From: Rhipidocladum racemiflorum
Lineage: Eukaryota > Streptophyta > Magnoliopsida > Poales > Poaceae
NCBI GenBank assembly: GCA_036346355.1
Contig: CM070578.1
Coordinates: forward strand, 11,980,501 to 12,044,500
Direction: 5' to 3'
Length of the DNA: 64,000 nucleotides
The notes under the pieces are model-generated. The model searched no databases and was not told the DNA's origin. It saw nothing but the letters and a program-made list of their open reading frames with translations. A program made the position numbers and the translations under genes. Each line of letters begins with the position of its first letter. The stretch's first letter is position 1. Positions 10,939 to 22,075 of the stretch are shown here, piece after piece.

Positions 10939-11689
10939 TAGGGGTGAAAACGGGTCGGGTAATTCCCGAGCCGTATCCGTATTTTAAGGAAAAACTATCC
11001 GAAACAGACGGGTAATACCCGTACCGAAAATAAACGGGTAGTACGTGCACTGCATCCGATCGGATGCATACGGCACGGGTAGGATACGGATGAGCAATAC
11101 CCGATACTATCCGAGATAAAGCGAATTGAATGCAGTGCCGATCTTTTTGCATTTTCTGCACCGATTATCTTTTTTGCTTTGGAAATGGAGGACATTCATG
11201 AGACTTGATATCTTGATGCATGCATGATGATCCTTGTTTTGTGTGTTCATTTATGTTAAGTAAACTCTATTTGTCACTATGTGTTGGACTATATGTGTAA
11301 TTTTTAATCTATGTGTTGGACTATGTTGGACTCTATGCGTCTTTGTTGGACTCTATGTGTCTTGTTGGGTTATGTATTAATTGGACTCTATGCGTCTTGT
11401 TGAATTCTATGTTGCATTATATTTTACTTAGACTGCTATATGTTAAACAACATGATTATTGAACTATATGTTTCATCACTTGTTCTCATTCTACCTATTT
11501 CGTGTACTATCCGACAAAATATCCGATACTCGTTTTTTACCCGCTCGTTAATACCCGGTATCCGTTGTTAACCCGTTCTGTAAATACCCGTATCCGTACC
11601 CGTACCCGTCCCGTATCCGAGAAAAAAATATTAGGGTAGGATATGGGATAACCTATTACCCACCTGTATCCGACCCGTTTTCACCCCTA
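10939..11689. mobile_element. Non-autonomous hAT element with perfect 8-bp TSD
   Basis: Termini TAGGGGTGAAAACGGG and its exact inverse enclose 751 bp. ATCGCAGC is duplicated on both sides (10931-10938 and 11690-11697), as hAT transposases produce. The subterminal regions are full of 'acccgta/tacccg' words, the usual clustered transposase-binding motifs. The interior has degenerate 'ggactctatgtgtctt' repeats at 11275-11400. No transposase ORF is present. Confidence 0.9.
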
Positions 11690-11697
11690 ATCGCAGC

Positions 11698-12210
11698 ACC
11701 CATGTCAATCATATGCAGATAGCGAAAAGAACCAGCAAGTCTATTATTATTTATTACACACAGGGCACACGGACAAAGCCAAAAACGACAATATAACAAG
11801 CAAACAGAAGTCTGAGTGGAACGGCTACATCCATTAGACATTAGATTCATCATATCTCGTGACTCGAGAGGTCAAAGAAAAACCTCAACAATAGTAGGAT
11901 GCATATAATCTAGGCATGATTCAGACTTTTGATTGAGATCTGCACACCAATAATACGCAGTACAGGCTCCATTGCCAATTGCTAAGCTGTCTGTCAGTTC
12001 ATACAGTACAGGATAGCTTCTCTCCATACAATTAGCTTCGTACTTTCTAAAGCTTCATTGTTTCTTCAACGATTCGGCTGGCTTGCCCGTGAATCCGTGA
12101 TGCTTGATGCTTCATCAGTCAGTCTGGGCAGACTGACAATTTACACCTTTTCTCTCGCGTCCCTGAGTCCTGACAGCAGTGATAATATGACAATGTAGAT
12201 CAGCACATGC
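11698..12210. other. Unassigned non-coding DNA
   Basis: No domain, repeat end or convincing frame. A 65-codon minus-strand frame (11656-11853) overlaps the hAT right end and has no recognised product. Confidence 0.3.
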
Positions 12211-12618
12211 TCTGTTTGTTTCGGTTTCGGTTTTTTGATTTTTAGTTTAAAGTTAGTTTTTTGGTTTAATGAGCTTTTAAGCCATCTGCTTTAAGCTAAG
12301 ATATTTTGTTTGGTATCTTGGCTTATTATCGATGGGTTGAATGGTGTACCTTATCGATGAAAAGTCTAAAATACCCTAAATAAGATAGGGAAGGGATTCT
12401 TAGTTTATATATGATGGTATTTGGTGGGTAATTTTGAAGACTTTTAGTGACAAAGGGTTATTTTATCAAAAAAACTTAAAAGGCACATCTTGCCTGACTT
12501 TTGGCTTATAATTATACATAGGCTTTAGACTTTTTTAAAACTTGGCTAAAAAACCAGCCGTTTATTTTAGTTTATGCTTTTTGGCTTTTAAACCAGTACA
12601 AAAACCGAAACAAAGTGT
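12211..12618. mobile_element. Probable hAT/PIF-type MITE
   Basis: The left end 'tgtttgtttcggtttcgg' and the right end 'ccgaaacaaagtgtgc' are inverted relatives, and the subterminal 'ttggctta/taagccaa' words are also inverted. Length is about 408 bp and there is no ORF. A clear TSD could not be set, so the superfamily is open. Confidence 0.5.
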
Positions 12619-12960
12619 GCTTAGTGTGGATACGTACGCGCAATCGGACTTATCATTCCCTTTCTTTTCTTTGCAGGACCAATAAACAATACGCAGCTTG
12701 CAGCTAATCAGACAAAATTGTTTGGAAGTATCTCTTCTTGCTGCCTGGTAATCATGATCCTTGTCTTATTTTTTAGACCAAGAGCTTATCTTCATTAATC
12801 AGCAAGAATACGACCATGCTGAACGTTACAAGAAACTCCGGAGCATGATTTAATCAATACAGTCCGTTTCTCCGGAACATGATTTAATAAAGTACAGCCC
12901 GGATTATCCGAGGATATGATTGCTTAGCCGTTGTGGACTTGTGGGTTGCCAAGTTAGTAT

Positions 12961-13177
12961 TGTTAGACAACCTTGTTATCGAATAGTCTGGGGTTGCCTA
13001 ATAGATCTAAACTGGAGAACAGAGAGAGGGCGAGAGACACAATATGAGGAGGAACGGGTCTGCTTTATTATTCTGTATGCTTGTGTATAATGGGGTGACC
13101 CCCTGCCTCCTATATATAGCGGTTCTGCTTAGAGATAAGGAAGAGTCCATATAGGATACGAACCCGGTTTCCTAACA
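12961..13177 (-). repeat. Copia LTR (3' LTR in element orientation)
   Basis: A TG...CA terminal repeat of 217 bp with a TATA-like 'cctatatatagcgg' word inside, matching 19903-20119 except at three positions near its left end. Confidence 0.93.
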
Positions 13178-13425
13178 CTCCCCCTTGGACTCTTCACTGC
13201 GAGATGCATATGCCTCATTAAAACTCCATAAAAACCCAGTGGGAAAAATAATTGGAGAAAGAGTACATAGCACACGCTTGCTGTGTTGCACGGATTGCCT
13301 CATCAAAAACCTTATGTAAGAAAACTTCAATGAAAAACTTACTTAAGGAAAAGAGTACAATCCACCCAAACTTCAATGTTAATCTTCAAGATTCACGTTG
13401 GGTACTCAAACTTCATGTTTGAGAT

Positions 13426-16400
13426 TTATGTAGGAGTATGTGAAAATTCTCCCCCTGAAATCTGCACTTCTCTAAGCCTCATCATCCCGATTCCTCTAGC
13501 ACATCTTTCAAAAGAAGATGCCGGGAGTGACTTAGTGAATAAATCTGCGAGATTTTCACACGACTTAGTATGCAGTATCTTTATCTCGTTCATCTTATGC
13601 ATTTCATGGGCATAAAAGAACTTGGGGTTGATGTGCTTCGTAAGATTGCTTTTCACATATCCCATTTGCACTTGAGCAACACAAGCTGCATTATCTTCAT
13701 AGATAATGGTGGGGGTTTGTTCCATGTTCAAACCACATGACTTCTGGATGTGATGAACCATTCTTCGAAGTCATGCACATTCTCGAGATGCTTCATACAA
13801 GGCAATTATTTCTAAGTGGTTTGTCGACGTTGAGACAAGAGTCTGCTTAGATGACTTCCACGAAATTGTTGTTCCCCCGCAAAGGAAAACATACCCAGTT
13901 TGTGACTTGCCAGTATGCGGGTCTGATAAGTACCCAGCATCGGCATAGCCAACCAAATTCAATTCATTGTTTCTTCTGTAAAACAAGCCAAGGTCTTTGC
14001 TTCCTTGAAGGTAACGGAAGATGTCCTTCACCCCTTTCCAATGCCTTTTGGTGGGTTCTCAGACCTTTGCATCAGCGCTAGCAAATTCACGGCGAACGCA
14101 ATGTCCGGCCTAGTGCTATTCGCAAGGTACATGAGTGCTCCAATTGCACTCAAGTATGGGAATTCCGCTCCCAGGACTTCCTCCCCCCTCTTCTTTAGGC
14201 CTGTACGGGTCTAGGTCTGCTTGTAGTGACCTTCCGACCATTGGGGTCTTTGCGGGGTATGCCTTTTCAAAACCAAATTTCTCCAACACTTTCTGCGTGT
14301 AGGAAGATTGGTGTACCAAGATTCCGCCTTAGACATGTTCAAGCTGCAAGCCTAAACAAAACTTGGTTTTACCCAAGTCTTTCATTTCAAATTCAGACTT
14401 CAAGTATGTACATGCTTCTTCAATTTCTTCATCCGTCCCAATGATGTTCAAGTCATCTACATAGACGGAGATTATACAAAATCCATTCGGGGATCGTTGT
14501 ATAAACACACATGGACAATCTTCATTTGTTCGTGTAGCCTTTCTTGCAAAGAAAGTCACTTAAGCGATTGTACCACATTCTTCCCGATCGCTTGACCCAT
14601 ACAGTGATTTCTTCAATTTCACCTTTGTATAGGTTTCTGTTTGCTCTGTCTTGGTTCGGGATAGGGATACCTTCCTAGGTACTTTCATGTATATCTCCGA
14701 ATCCAAGTTTCCATACAAGTATCTTTGTGACAACATCCATTAGCTTCATTTTCAACTTCAAGTTGATCGCCATTGAGATCAAGTATCTAAAGGTAATTCC
14801 ACCCATGACCGGAGAATAGGTTTCTTCATAATCAACCCCAGGACGTTGAGTGAAACCTTAAGCGACAAGCCTTGCCTTGTACCTTATAACTTCATTGTTT
14901 TCATTCCTCTTCCGAACAAAAACCCATTTGTGCCCCACGGGGTTTATATGGGGAGGCGTGCGGCACACAGGCCCAAACACCTCTCTTTTGTTTAGAGAGA
15001 CTAACTCTGCGGTGATTGCCTTCTTCCAATCTTCCCAATCGAGCCTTTTCTTGCACTCTGCGAGAGATGCGGGCTCGGGATCATGATTAATGATCGTGGC
15101 AATCTTCTTTGCAAAGTATGCATCGACATTGGTCGTTGCTCTATTCATCGATTCTCCGTTATTACAAAGTTTATGGCCATTTCATCATGGGGTGCTTCGT
15201 GCACTTCTACTTGCTATTCATTGCTATTTAACATTCCATTAGCAAGTTCCTTTAGTTTTTCTCCGCCTATGTGTGAGGACACATTATTTCATGCGTCTTC
15301 TTCCAATGGAAGGTTCAGATCTGGAATTGCCTTTTCCACAGGCTTATTTCCAAAGTGCCAGTCTCAACTGGCTCCCCTTCTTGCTTTGGGGCACTTTTGT
15401 GATTGGCTATGGTAAGTCCTCTTGCCCGATTTTCCCAGGCGTCTCCCGGTACTTTGGGTTTGAGAAGCCGATTTCTGTTCTTTTCTTTGAGGCCTCTGAG
15501 CAGGATGAGGATACCTTCGCTTTCTTTGGTATTTCCACCCTCTCTGGTGCATTTCTTGCTGGTACATGCGACTTAACCACGCTCTTGAGATCACAAAATG
15601 ATCAGGCGGTTCATTTGCTAAATTCGCAAATCAATTATCTTACGGACTTCTTGATTTGCTTCATTAGTGCGAGGTCATGCGCGGGGATCGATGGAATGCC
15701 ATATTATTTCCGGCATTTTTCATCCAATGGTTGATTCTCTCCCCTAATGACGGGAAACGGTCCTCGTCAAAGATCTGATCGGCGAATCGGGATGTATGCA
15801 AGTCTCGATCATGGGTTCCAAATACTGATTATGGATGCAATCTCATAACCAACGTATATCCAGACTTGCGGAGAGGGCCCATTGCAAATTTGTGGGGGTG
15901 GTATAGGTACATATACCATACAACCAAAATTTCTAAGATGGAAAATCTTCTGATGACCCCTTGCACTAGTTGCATAGGTGAATGGATGTTGTAGGCCGAT
16001 GGTCTATAATTGATGAGTCTTCTTTGCGTGCAGGCTGCGTGTCCCCAACAAGTGTTGGGCAAGTTACAACTCTGCAAGAGCGGTCCGGCAATGAACTTAA
16101 TCCTCTTTATTAGTGCTTCACTAGCCCATTTTGCGTATGGACGTGCGATGCAGTGCTCAACAGATTATTCCCGTTCTTTGTGCAATAATCATCAAATGCC
16201 TTGGAAGTGAATTCACCGCATTGTCCATTCGAATGGACTTCACGCGATGATCGTGAAAAGCATTCTTAATTCGATGATCTGCGAGATCGATTTTGCGAAT
16301 GCATGATTCCTTGTTGACAAGAAACATGTATGCGACCATTTCGAGGAAGCATCAATGAGCACCATAAAGTATCGAACGGCCCACGACAAGGGCTGAATCG

Positions 16401-17075
16401 ACCGCAAATATCCCCTGAATGCGTTCGAGGAATGCGAGGATTTCATGTTGCACTTTCAAAGCAGAGGGTCTAGTTATTAATTTCCGGTGGCACATGCATG
16501 GCACACAAAATCTTCGTGATTCGGGAAATTCTTAACATTAATGCCATGACCTTGTGAGTTGTTAACTATATTTCTCATCAATCTAAGACCAGGATGACCT
16601 AATCTACAATGCCATAAAGCAAATAATTGAGCTTCTAAAGGCAGTCTTCAAAGAAGTATACACTACGTGTGCATTGATTTTCGTGTAGTACAACCTGATT
16701 CATATGAGGGACATTTTTCTAGTACCATCTTTCCATATTCGCGTGCTTCACAATGCACAAGTGTTCTTTGCCATTTTCTTCATTGGTTTCTCGTGAAACC
16801 CATTGGCGCGGATATCCTTGAAACTTAAGAGAGTGCGGGTTGATTCAGGGTACAAGAGGCTTCTTCAATTACCAAAGTTGTACCCATTGGCAATATAATT
16901 GTGGCTCTTCCCGAGCCTATTATATGCGTATCGCTTCTGCGATAGTCGTAATCCTTCCAAATGCGTTCTTCGTGATTGTCTGGAAGTATTTCGACTCTCT
17001 TAAGATGGTATTTGTTGTGCCACTATCAACAATGCATATTTCCTCCATTGGGCGCTACACGATTTCTAGATGAAA
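13426..17075 (-). pseudogene. Copia pol polyprotein, frameshifted
   Basis: Read on the minus strand from 17075 downwards: a protease segment with a D-S-G-T core (about 17030), a GAG-pre-integrase and integrase region (about 16600-15830), a spacer, reverse transcriptase (15148-14116) with the Y-V-D-D catalytic box near 14470, and RNase H (14031-13426) with the Y-A-D-A and Y-E-D-N-A-A words. Family resemblance is strong in each block, but blocks sit in different frames and stops intervene. The element therefore cannot make its own complete polyprotein; movement would need proteins from a relative. Residues are described only as seen; no corrected protein is given. Confidence 0.85.
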
Positions 17076-18480
17076 AGAAAAATAATTCTAATCATACAGT
17101 GGCTAAGTAATTCAAAAATTGCTTGTAAATAAAGAATACTGGAATAAAGAATAAATTGCAATTCTATTCATGAGAAAAGTATGCTCTTCGAGAGCTTACT
17201 ATTCATTATGCAATATGATGTCTATGTGAGATAATTCTGACAATTCATGTCAGTTCTTCAAAAACTCACGTTAGATAATGCCACACCTTTGCACATTCAT
17301 AAGGTTCTTCCATTAGATTACTGCGTGCAATCTAATAGGAAATGGCTGCTAGATTCAATGAAATGCATAATTGAATTCTCATGAGTTTCCAGCAAACTAA
17401 AAGAAAATAATAATTGCAAGATTCATAAATACATGATTCATAAATATTCAGAAATACAACTACGTGCATGTAGGTGATCGGCTTCGTGCAAACGATCAGA
17501 TTCATATGCACGATCGTCTTCGTGCGATCGATTTTAACGTGGCTTCATGCGCGTGGTGCATTCAGTTCCATGCGCGTCGGCCTTCCTGGCGCGACGGTGG
17601 CCGCTTCGTGCTGCGTGCTTGAATTTCATAATAAATTATATTAAAACAATAAATACAATGCATGGAACAGAACAATAATTGCACAATTCATAAATTCAGA
17701 ATAAACAATAATTGCACAATTCATAAATTCATAAATGCGGAAATAAATTCTCAGAAATTTCCGAATTTTTCTTAGTATTTGGCAATTTTACATTAATTAT
17801 ACAAGCAATTTTCCAAAGATCACTTGATAAATGAAAATAAATTGCAACATGAATTAAACATGGCATAAGTCTAATTACAACTTATATAATTCTTGTTGGT
17901 CGAAACGAAAGCAGGTAATGAATATCTCTGTCAATTTGACTCTTGGCCAGTCAACTTTGCCCCTAGGGCTCACATGAGGAGGGAGCACTTCCGCTTCCGG
18001 TGCCAATTAAAGAACCAAGCCTCATGTGTGTTTTCCTAGACACCAATTGTCTCATATCTGTTTATTCATTACCAAAATCAAATCCCAACCACTCATGTTC
18101 TCATAAACTGTTGTATGAGAAATTCTGGAATTTTCCTAACACTTTTCATAATTTCTGCTAATTTCGAAGCAATTTTCAGAATTACTTTACAACAGGAAAT
18201 TGAATTTCAGCAAATATCAACATGACATAATTTATAAATTCATAAATTCGGAAAATAAATTCTCAGGAATTTCCGATATTCTAAATAGAGCAATTATTGC
18301 AAAAAAATCATGCAAAAATTCATAAAAGCAGAAAATAAGGCTAAGGAAAATTAAAAGCAGATCCATGTAATTTTCTGGAATTTTCTAGATATTTTTCATA
18401 TTTTTCTGGAAATTTTCAGGATTCCTGGAATTTTCTAATCAATTTTTTGAATTCTATAATTGATTTTCAGAAAAAGAAAA
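17076..18480 (-). repeat. AT-rich internal block of the copia element
   Basis: 1.4 kb between protease and the GC-rich block, without coding potential. It repeats the word 'aattcataaattcgga' and relatives (17690-17760, 18220-18275, and shorter ones at 17420-17460 and 18310-18340). It occupies the place where the gag end and zinc knuckle of a copia element would be expected, but no C-x2-C-type knuckle was found. The hairpin word CGATCG...CGATCG lies at about 17514-17531. Confidence 0.55.
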
Positions 18481-18559
18481 CAATTAAAAGAGATAAAAAA
18501 AAGGGGGGGCAAAGGGGTAATTTCCCCTTGCCCCCCACCCACGTGCACCAAAGAAAGCT

Positions 18560-19625
18560 ATCCAATCCAGTTTGCAAAGGAAATCATGCCCGTCTGGTTC
18601 CTTCAATCGGATGGACTTCTAGTCCATGGGACATTGGACTCAACGTCCAAACAAACAACGACTAGGAGCAGGCGCCGTCCCAGCCGGTGCAAAGTGGTTC
18701 GCTGGTGCGCAGCCTTCTTGCCGTGTCGGCGCTAGCTTGGCGGCGGAGTTGGCTTGGTGCGTAAGACGCAACGGAGACGGTCCAACGCGACGCGCAGGCG
18801 GCGACAGGCCAAAGCGACTGCGGCGCGCGACCGGCGTCATAGCAGCGAGGCGATCTTTGCGGCTTCATGCCACATGGAGCATCGGCGGCAGGTGGCTGGC
18901 GACAATAAAGGTGCAGCCATGGCCGCACGGCAGCTTCAGGCCAAATGGATGCAGAGCCCACTGACGGTGGCTTCGAGCCAGCCACGGGGCGCGTTTCGAG
19001 CGCAGAGCCGACGGCTTCTTTAGATCGGCGATGCCTCAGTCGTGCACGGCTTCGAGCCGGTAGACGCGGGGTCAGCTCTGCGCGCGGAGGATGTGCTTCA
19101 GTAGCAACATCGCCGTCAAAGATGACCCAAAACGGCTCGGCCATGGGAGGCGCGCTTCAGGCATGGTACGGTCGCGGCCGGTGGCGCTTCAAGCCACGGG
19201 AACGGCTGCGTGCCGAGGTGGCCAGCGCGGTGTGCCGTTCGGTGGCGATGCGCGGCTGCGTGCTGAGGTGGCCGGGGCATGCGCGATGCGGGCTGGTTGC
19301 TTCGAGCAGGCCGACGGCTTCTTTGGCATGGTGGTGCTAGACCAGGTGGAGCCAAAAACGGCGCTTCGTGGCCGGTGTAGTGGTGCGCTACAAGCTGACC
19401 AAGGCAACAACGCTTCATGCGCTCGGGCAGGAAGCCACGGTTCGGGCGTCGCCGGCGGCGCAGTCGGCTTCGAGCCAAGGGGATAGCGCTGCGAGCGCAA
19501 CAGGGAGGCCGGGCTTTGCCGTGTATGGTCGCCCGATCTTGGACGGTCTTCGAGCCGATCCAATGATATGCCCCGTAGCTTCATGCTACGTGATAGTTGC
19601 TCTGTTTCTGTAGCTTCATGCTACT
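18560..19625 (-). repeat. GC-rich block with recurring small stem-loops
   Basis: About 1.05 kb of GC-rich DNA inside the copia element, open in several frames on both strands without a recognisable protein. A CTTC-centred word recurs every 40-100 bp and is often enclosed by short complementary arms: CGTAGC/GCTACG and GTAGC/GCTAC (about 19574-19622), GTGGC/GCCAC (19183-19199), CGGCT/AGCCG (about 19047), TGGCT/AGCCA (about 18970) and GGCT/AGCC (about 19467). The arms differ in sequence yet stay complementary. In the minus-strand genomic RNA the loops would read roughly AYGAA or CGA. Origin and role are unknown. Confidence 0.5.
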
Positions 19626-19902
19626 AGTACCTAGATGCATAGAATAGATGCATGCACAAATTTGATGAGCCCCCGTTTCTCATCTCACCTTTTCTCACTT
19701 TTTCAATCTGCTTTCCGGTAGACTATCGCGTAGGACTTTTATTTCGGCAATCCGAGTGGATGCCGGCTTGATGGCGAGTTGATTGCAGATCGGATCGGGC
19801 GATCAATCGCCGGTAGTAGACGTTCGTCGTCGTCGATGATCCTTCGCTTCTTGTCTTTTCTCACCTTTCAATCTTTCTCGGTGAGAGCTTAGGTCGATAA
19901 CG

Positions 19903-20119
19903 TGTTAGACAACCTCGCTATCGAATAGTCCGGGGTTGCCTAATAGATCTAAACTGGAGAACAGAGAGAGGGCGAGAGACACAATATGAGGAGGAACGGG
20001 TCTGCTTTATTATTCTGTATGCTTGTGTATAATGGGGTGACCCCCTGCCTCCTATATATAGCGGTTCTGCTTAGAGATAAGGAAGAGTCCATATAGGATA
20101 CGAACCCGGTTTCCTAACA
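19903..20119 (-). repeat. Copia LTR (5' LTR in element orientation)
   Basis: The partner of 12961-13177, same length. On the minus strand the adjoining sequence starts CGTTATCGACC, the position expected for the primer-binding site; the tRNA cannot be named with confidence. Confidence 0.92.
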
Positions 20120-20302
20120 AGTATCACAACGAACAAAAACTATATCAAAAACATCAAAATTCCTACTTATCTCTTGGATCTGCACCAGAATTAGCAAGAT
20201 ACTTGCCCAGTGCTCATGCCTTGATCTCCACAACCCCACGAGACTGAGAGAATCCGTCTCAACGATCACGACCGAGATCCCCCAGTCTACTATCATTTGC
20301 AC
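20120..20302 (-). pseudogene. RNase H-like (RVT_3) C-terminal fragment, probably LINE
   Basis: The minus-strand frame has the 'VIVETDS' and 'LV.LW' words of the plant RVT_3 type RNase H domain, which is found at the C-terminus of many plant LINE polyproteins. The copia element landed near its C-terminal end. Removing the element with one TSD copy continues the same frame into 12955 and below. Upstream of 20302 the domain is lost, so this was already a fragment before the insertion. Confidence 0.5.
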
Positions 20303-21384
20303 ACCATCTCAACAAGCAAAAGCTTTGTCAAGGTTTAGTAATTAGTAACGCATAAGATCGAAAACATTAATAATAGTTGAGCATCGGATTTTATTGATAA
20401 CGACGTTTTCATCTTGCGTTAGGGTTTCAAAGCTATTTTCATGACTTAGCGTTTCTTGCCATGATTCGTGAGTTAAACTGTCGCTGACGAAAGCTTGATT
20501 CAGAATCAGATGGAAATATTGAGAACAATATTTTTCGTTATTCAACCAAATTGAGAACGACTTATTGGCTCCACAAGTTGGAATTTCAATTATTAGTTGT
20601 TGACTTGTTGAGGAGTGCAGAGCCGGCGATCATTTACGTTAAGCGTAAGAATAATGTTTTAACCCTTAACATTTCTGTGAACTGGTGAAATTAAATTGAC
20701 GATCCATCGTCTGCGACTTGTTCTTGAGGTGAAGACAAAAATCCGTATCTGCAGCATTTTTCTTCAGTGATTTACACACCGTGGTCACCCTTGGTTCCGT
20801 GCCGTCGAACTAGGCAGCAGCTTGTACTAAACCTACACATAGGAGGTACAGTATCAAGACCCACTGGCTGTGAACTGAGGAGTACGCTTGTGTTGTGTGG
20901 TACCATACCACTATACCAGTCACTTCCGTGAGCTGTGGTGTGTCCGGCTACCCACAGCCTGACGCCAACACGTACCACCCTTCCCCGTGACACGGCCTCC
21001 GCCGAGACAGTAAAAAAAAAAAATAGCGCAGCGGAGCGTCTCCGTCTCCGTCGCCGTGCCCGTGAATGCGTAGTGTTGCCGCCGGAAAATTGTTCCAAGC
21101 GCAGCAAGCATCACGTTCCCTTTTTTTTTTTCTCAATTTCTATGGCGGCATAGCGAACTATTCTGCCAGCAAAAAAACTAGGCGGTAACACATATAGTTT
21201 GTGTACGTCTTCCTCCCATTATTGTTGTGAAGGCTTTGAAGATACATGGGAGGCGCTTTCGGCTGGTGTTAGTTCAGCTAGGCAAAGAAAGGGAATGGCC
21301 GGTATCAATAGGTGTCCGGCCGTTGTGTTGAATGATAGAGATAGCTGCAGCCTGCAGCAGCATAAAGGTCCTGTAGTACAATAA
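20303..21384. other. Unassigned non-coding DNA
   Basis: Mixed-composition DNA with an A-run near 21012 and a T-run near 21122. Short frames only, and no recognised domain or repeat end. Confidence 0.3.
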
Positions 21385-21419
21385 TCTCTACTATTCTAAA
21401 TCACCAGTTGGTGGCAGTG

Positions 21420-21601
21420 GTGCATTCTACCTTCCCGCTCTTCAGTCATTTTGAAATGAAACAAACACACTTAATTGCCTTGGTAATTGACGCAAGAAAC
21501 AAAGCTTAGCGTGCATTCTACCTTCCCGCTCTCCAGTCATTTTGAAATGAAAGAAACACACTTAATTGCCTTGGTAATTGACGCAAGAAACAAAGCTTAG
21601 C
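21420..21601. repeat. 91-bp tandem duplication
   Basis: Two adjacent 91-bp copies (21420-21510, 21511-21601), each starting GTGCATTCTACC and ending AAAGCTTAGC. They differ at two positions only. Confidence 0.95.
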
Positions 21602-21862
21602 CTTGGTAAATTGCCCAGCTTAATTAGCCAGCTTTCACATTAAAACAGCAAGACGCAACCAGTTCCCGCTGAACATTTTGAAAAAATTTCAATAGTGCCA
21701 GGGAACAAGAAACTAAGCGTCATATACATATCTCTATCTCTACTCTCTACTATATATAAAGTGACAGTCAGTTTCTACTCAATAGTTTCTACTCAATAGT
21801 CTCTACTATTCTAAAGCAGCACTTGGTGGCAGTGGTCCGTTCTTCCCACGTTATTAATTGCC

Positions 21863-21914
21863 GCTTAATTGCCCTGCTTAATTGCCCTACTTAATTGCCC
21901 TGCTTAATTGCCCT
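21863..21914. repeat. 13-bp minisatellite, four copies
   Basis: Four copies of (G/A)CTTAATTGCCCT in a row, alternating G and A at the first base. Confidence 0.9.
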
Positions 21915-22075
21915 ACGCAACAAATGAAGCGTTGCTTTAATTAGTCGACTTTACTTAAGAAAGCAGGCGTTAAAGATAGATGTTTGATCTTGTGAAATAA
22001 TTTTTTTTTATTTTTTAATCTTTATTTTTCGTTATCAATTTTGTTTTTCGTAGCAACGCATGGGCATGTAACTAG

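Larger units (their letters stand above)
12961..20119 (-). mobile_element. Complete Ty1/copia LTR retrotransposon, TSD AGTAT
   Basis: 217-bp LTRs at 12961-13177 and 19903-20119 both start TGTTAGACAACC and end CCTAACA. They differ by three substitutions and no indel. AGTAT is duplicated at 12956-12960 and 20120-20124. The element is transcribed on the minus strand: a polypurine tract (CCAAGGGGGAG) abuts the LTR at 13178-13188, and a primer-site-like stretch follows the other LTR. Pol order on the minus strand is protease, integrase, reverse transcriptase, RNase H, as in copia elements. Pol is frameshifted, and no gag was recognised in the 2.8 kb where it should lie. The close LTR match suggests a recent insertion. 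Confidence 0.93.
21385..22075 (+). mobile_element. Non-autonomous Helitron (candidate)
   Basis: It starts TCTCTACTATTCTAAA directly after an A and ends CTAG directly before a T, the A|TC...CTAG|T arrangement of plant Helitrons. The 3' terminal 'gcaacgcatgggcatgtaa' resembles the degenerate hairpin region before the CTAG end. A second start-like TCTCTACTATTCTAAAG lies inside at 21800. No Rep/helicase is encoded. Two tandem arrays lie within (21420-21601, 21863-21914). Confidence 0.6.

Noticed and set aside
18662..19486. Possible captured gene in the GC-rich block of the copia element
   Set aside because: All frames on both strands are equally open because of base composition; no domain or codon signal favours one.
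21871..21914. CRISPR-like array
   Set aside because: The 13-bp units are directly adjacent with no spacers, inside a plant Helitron.
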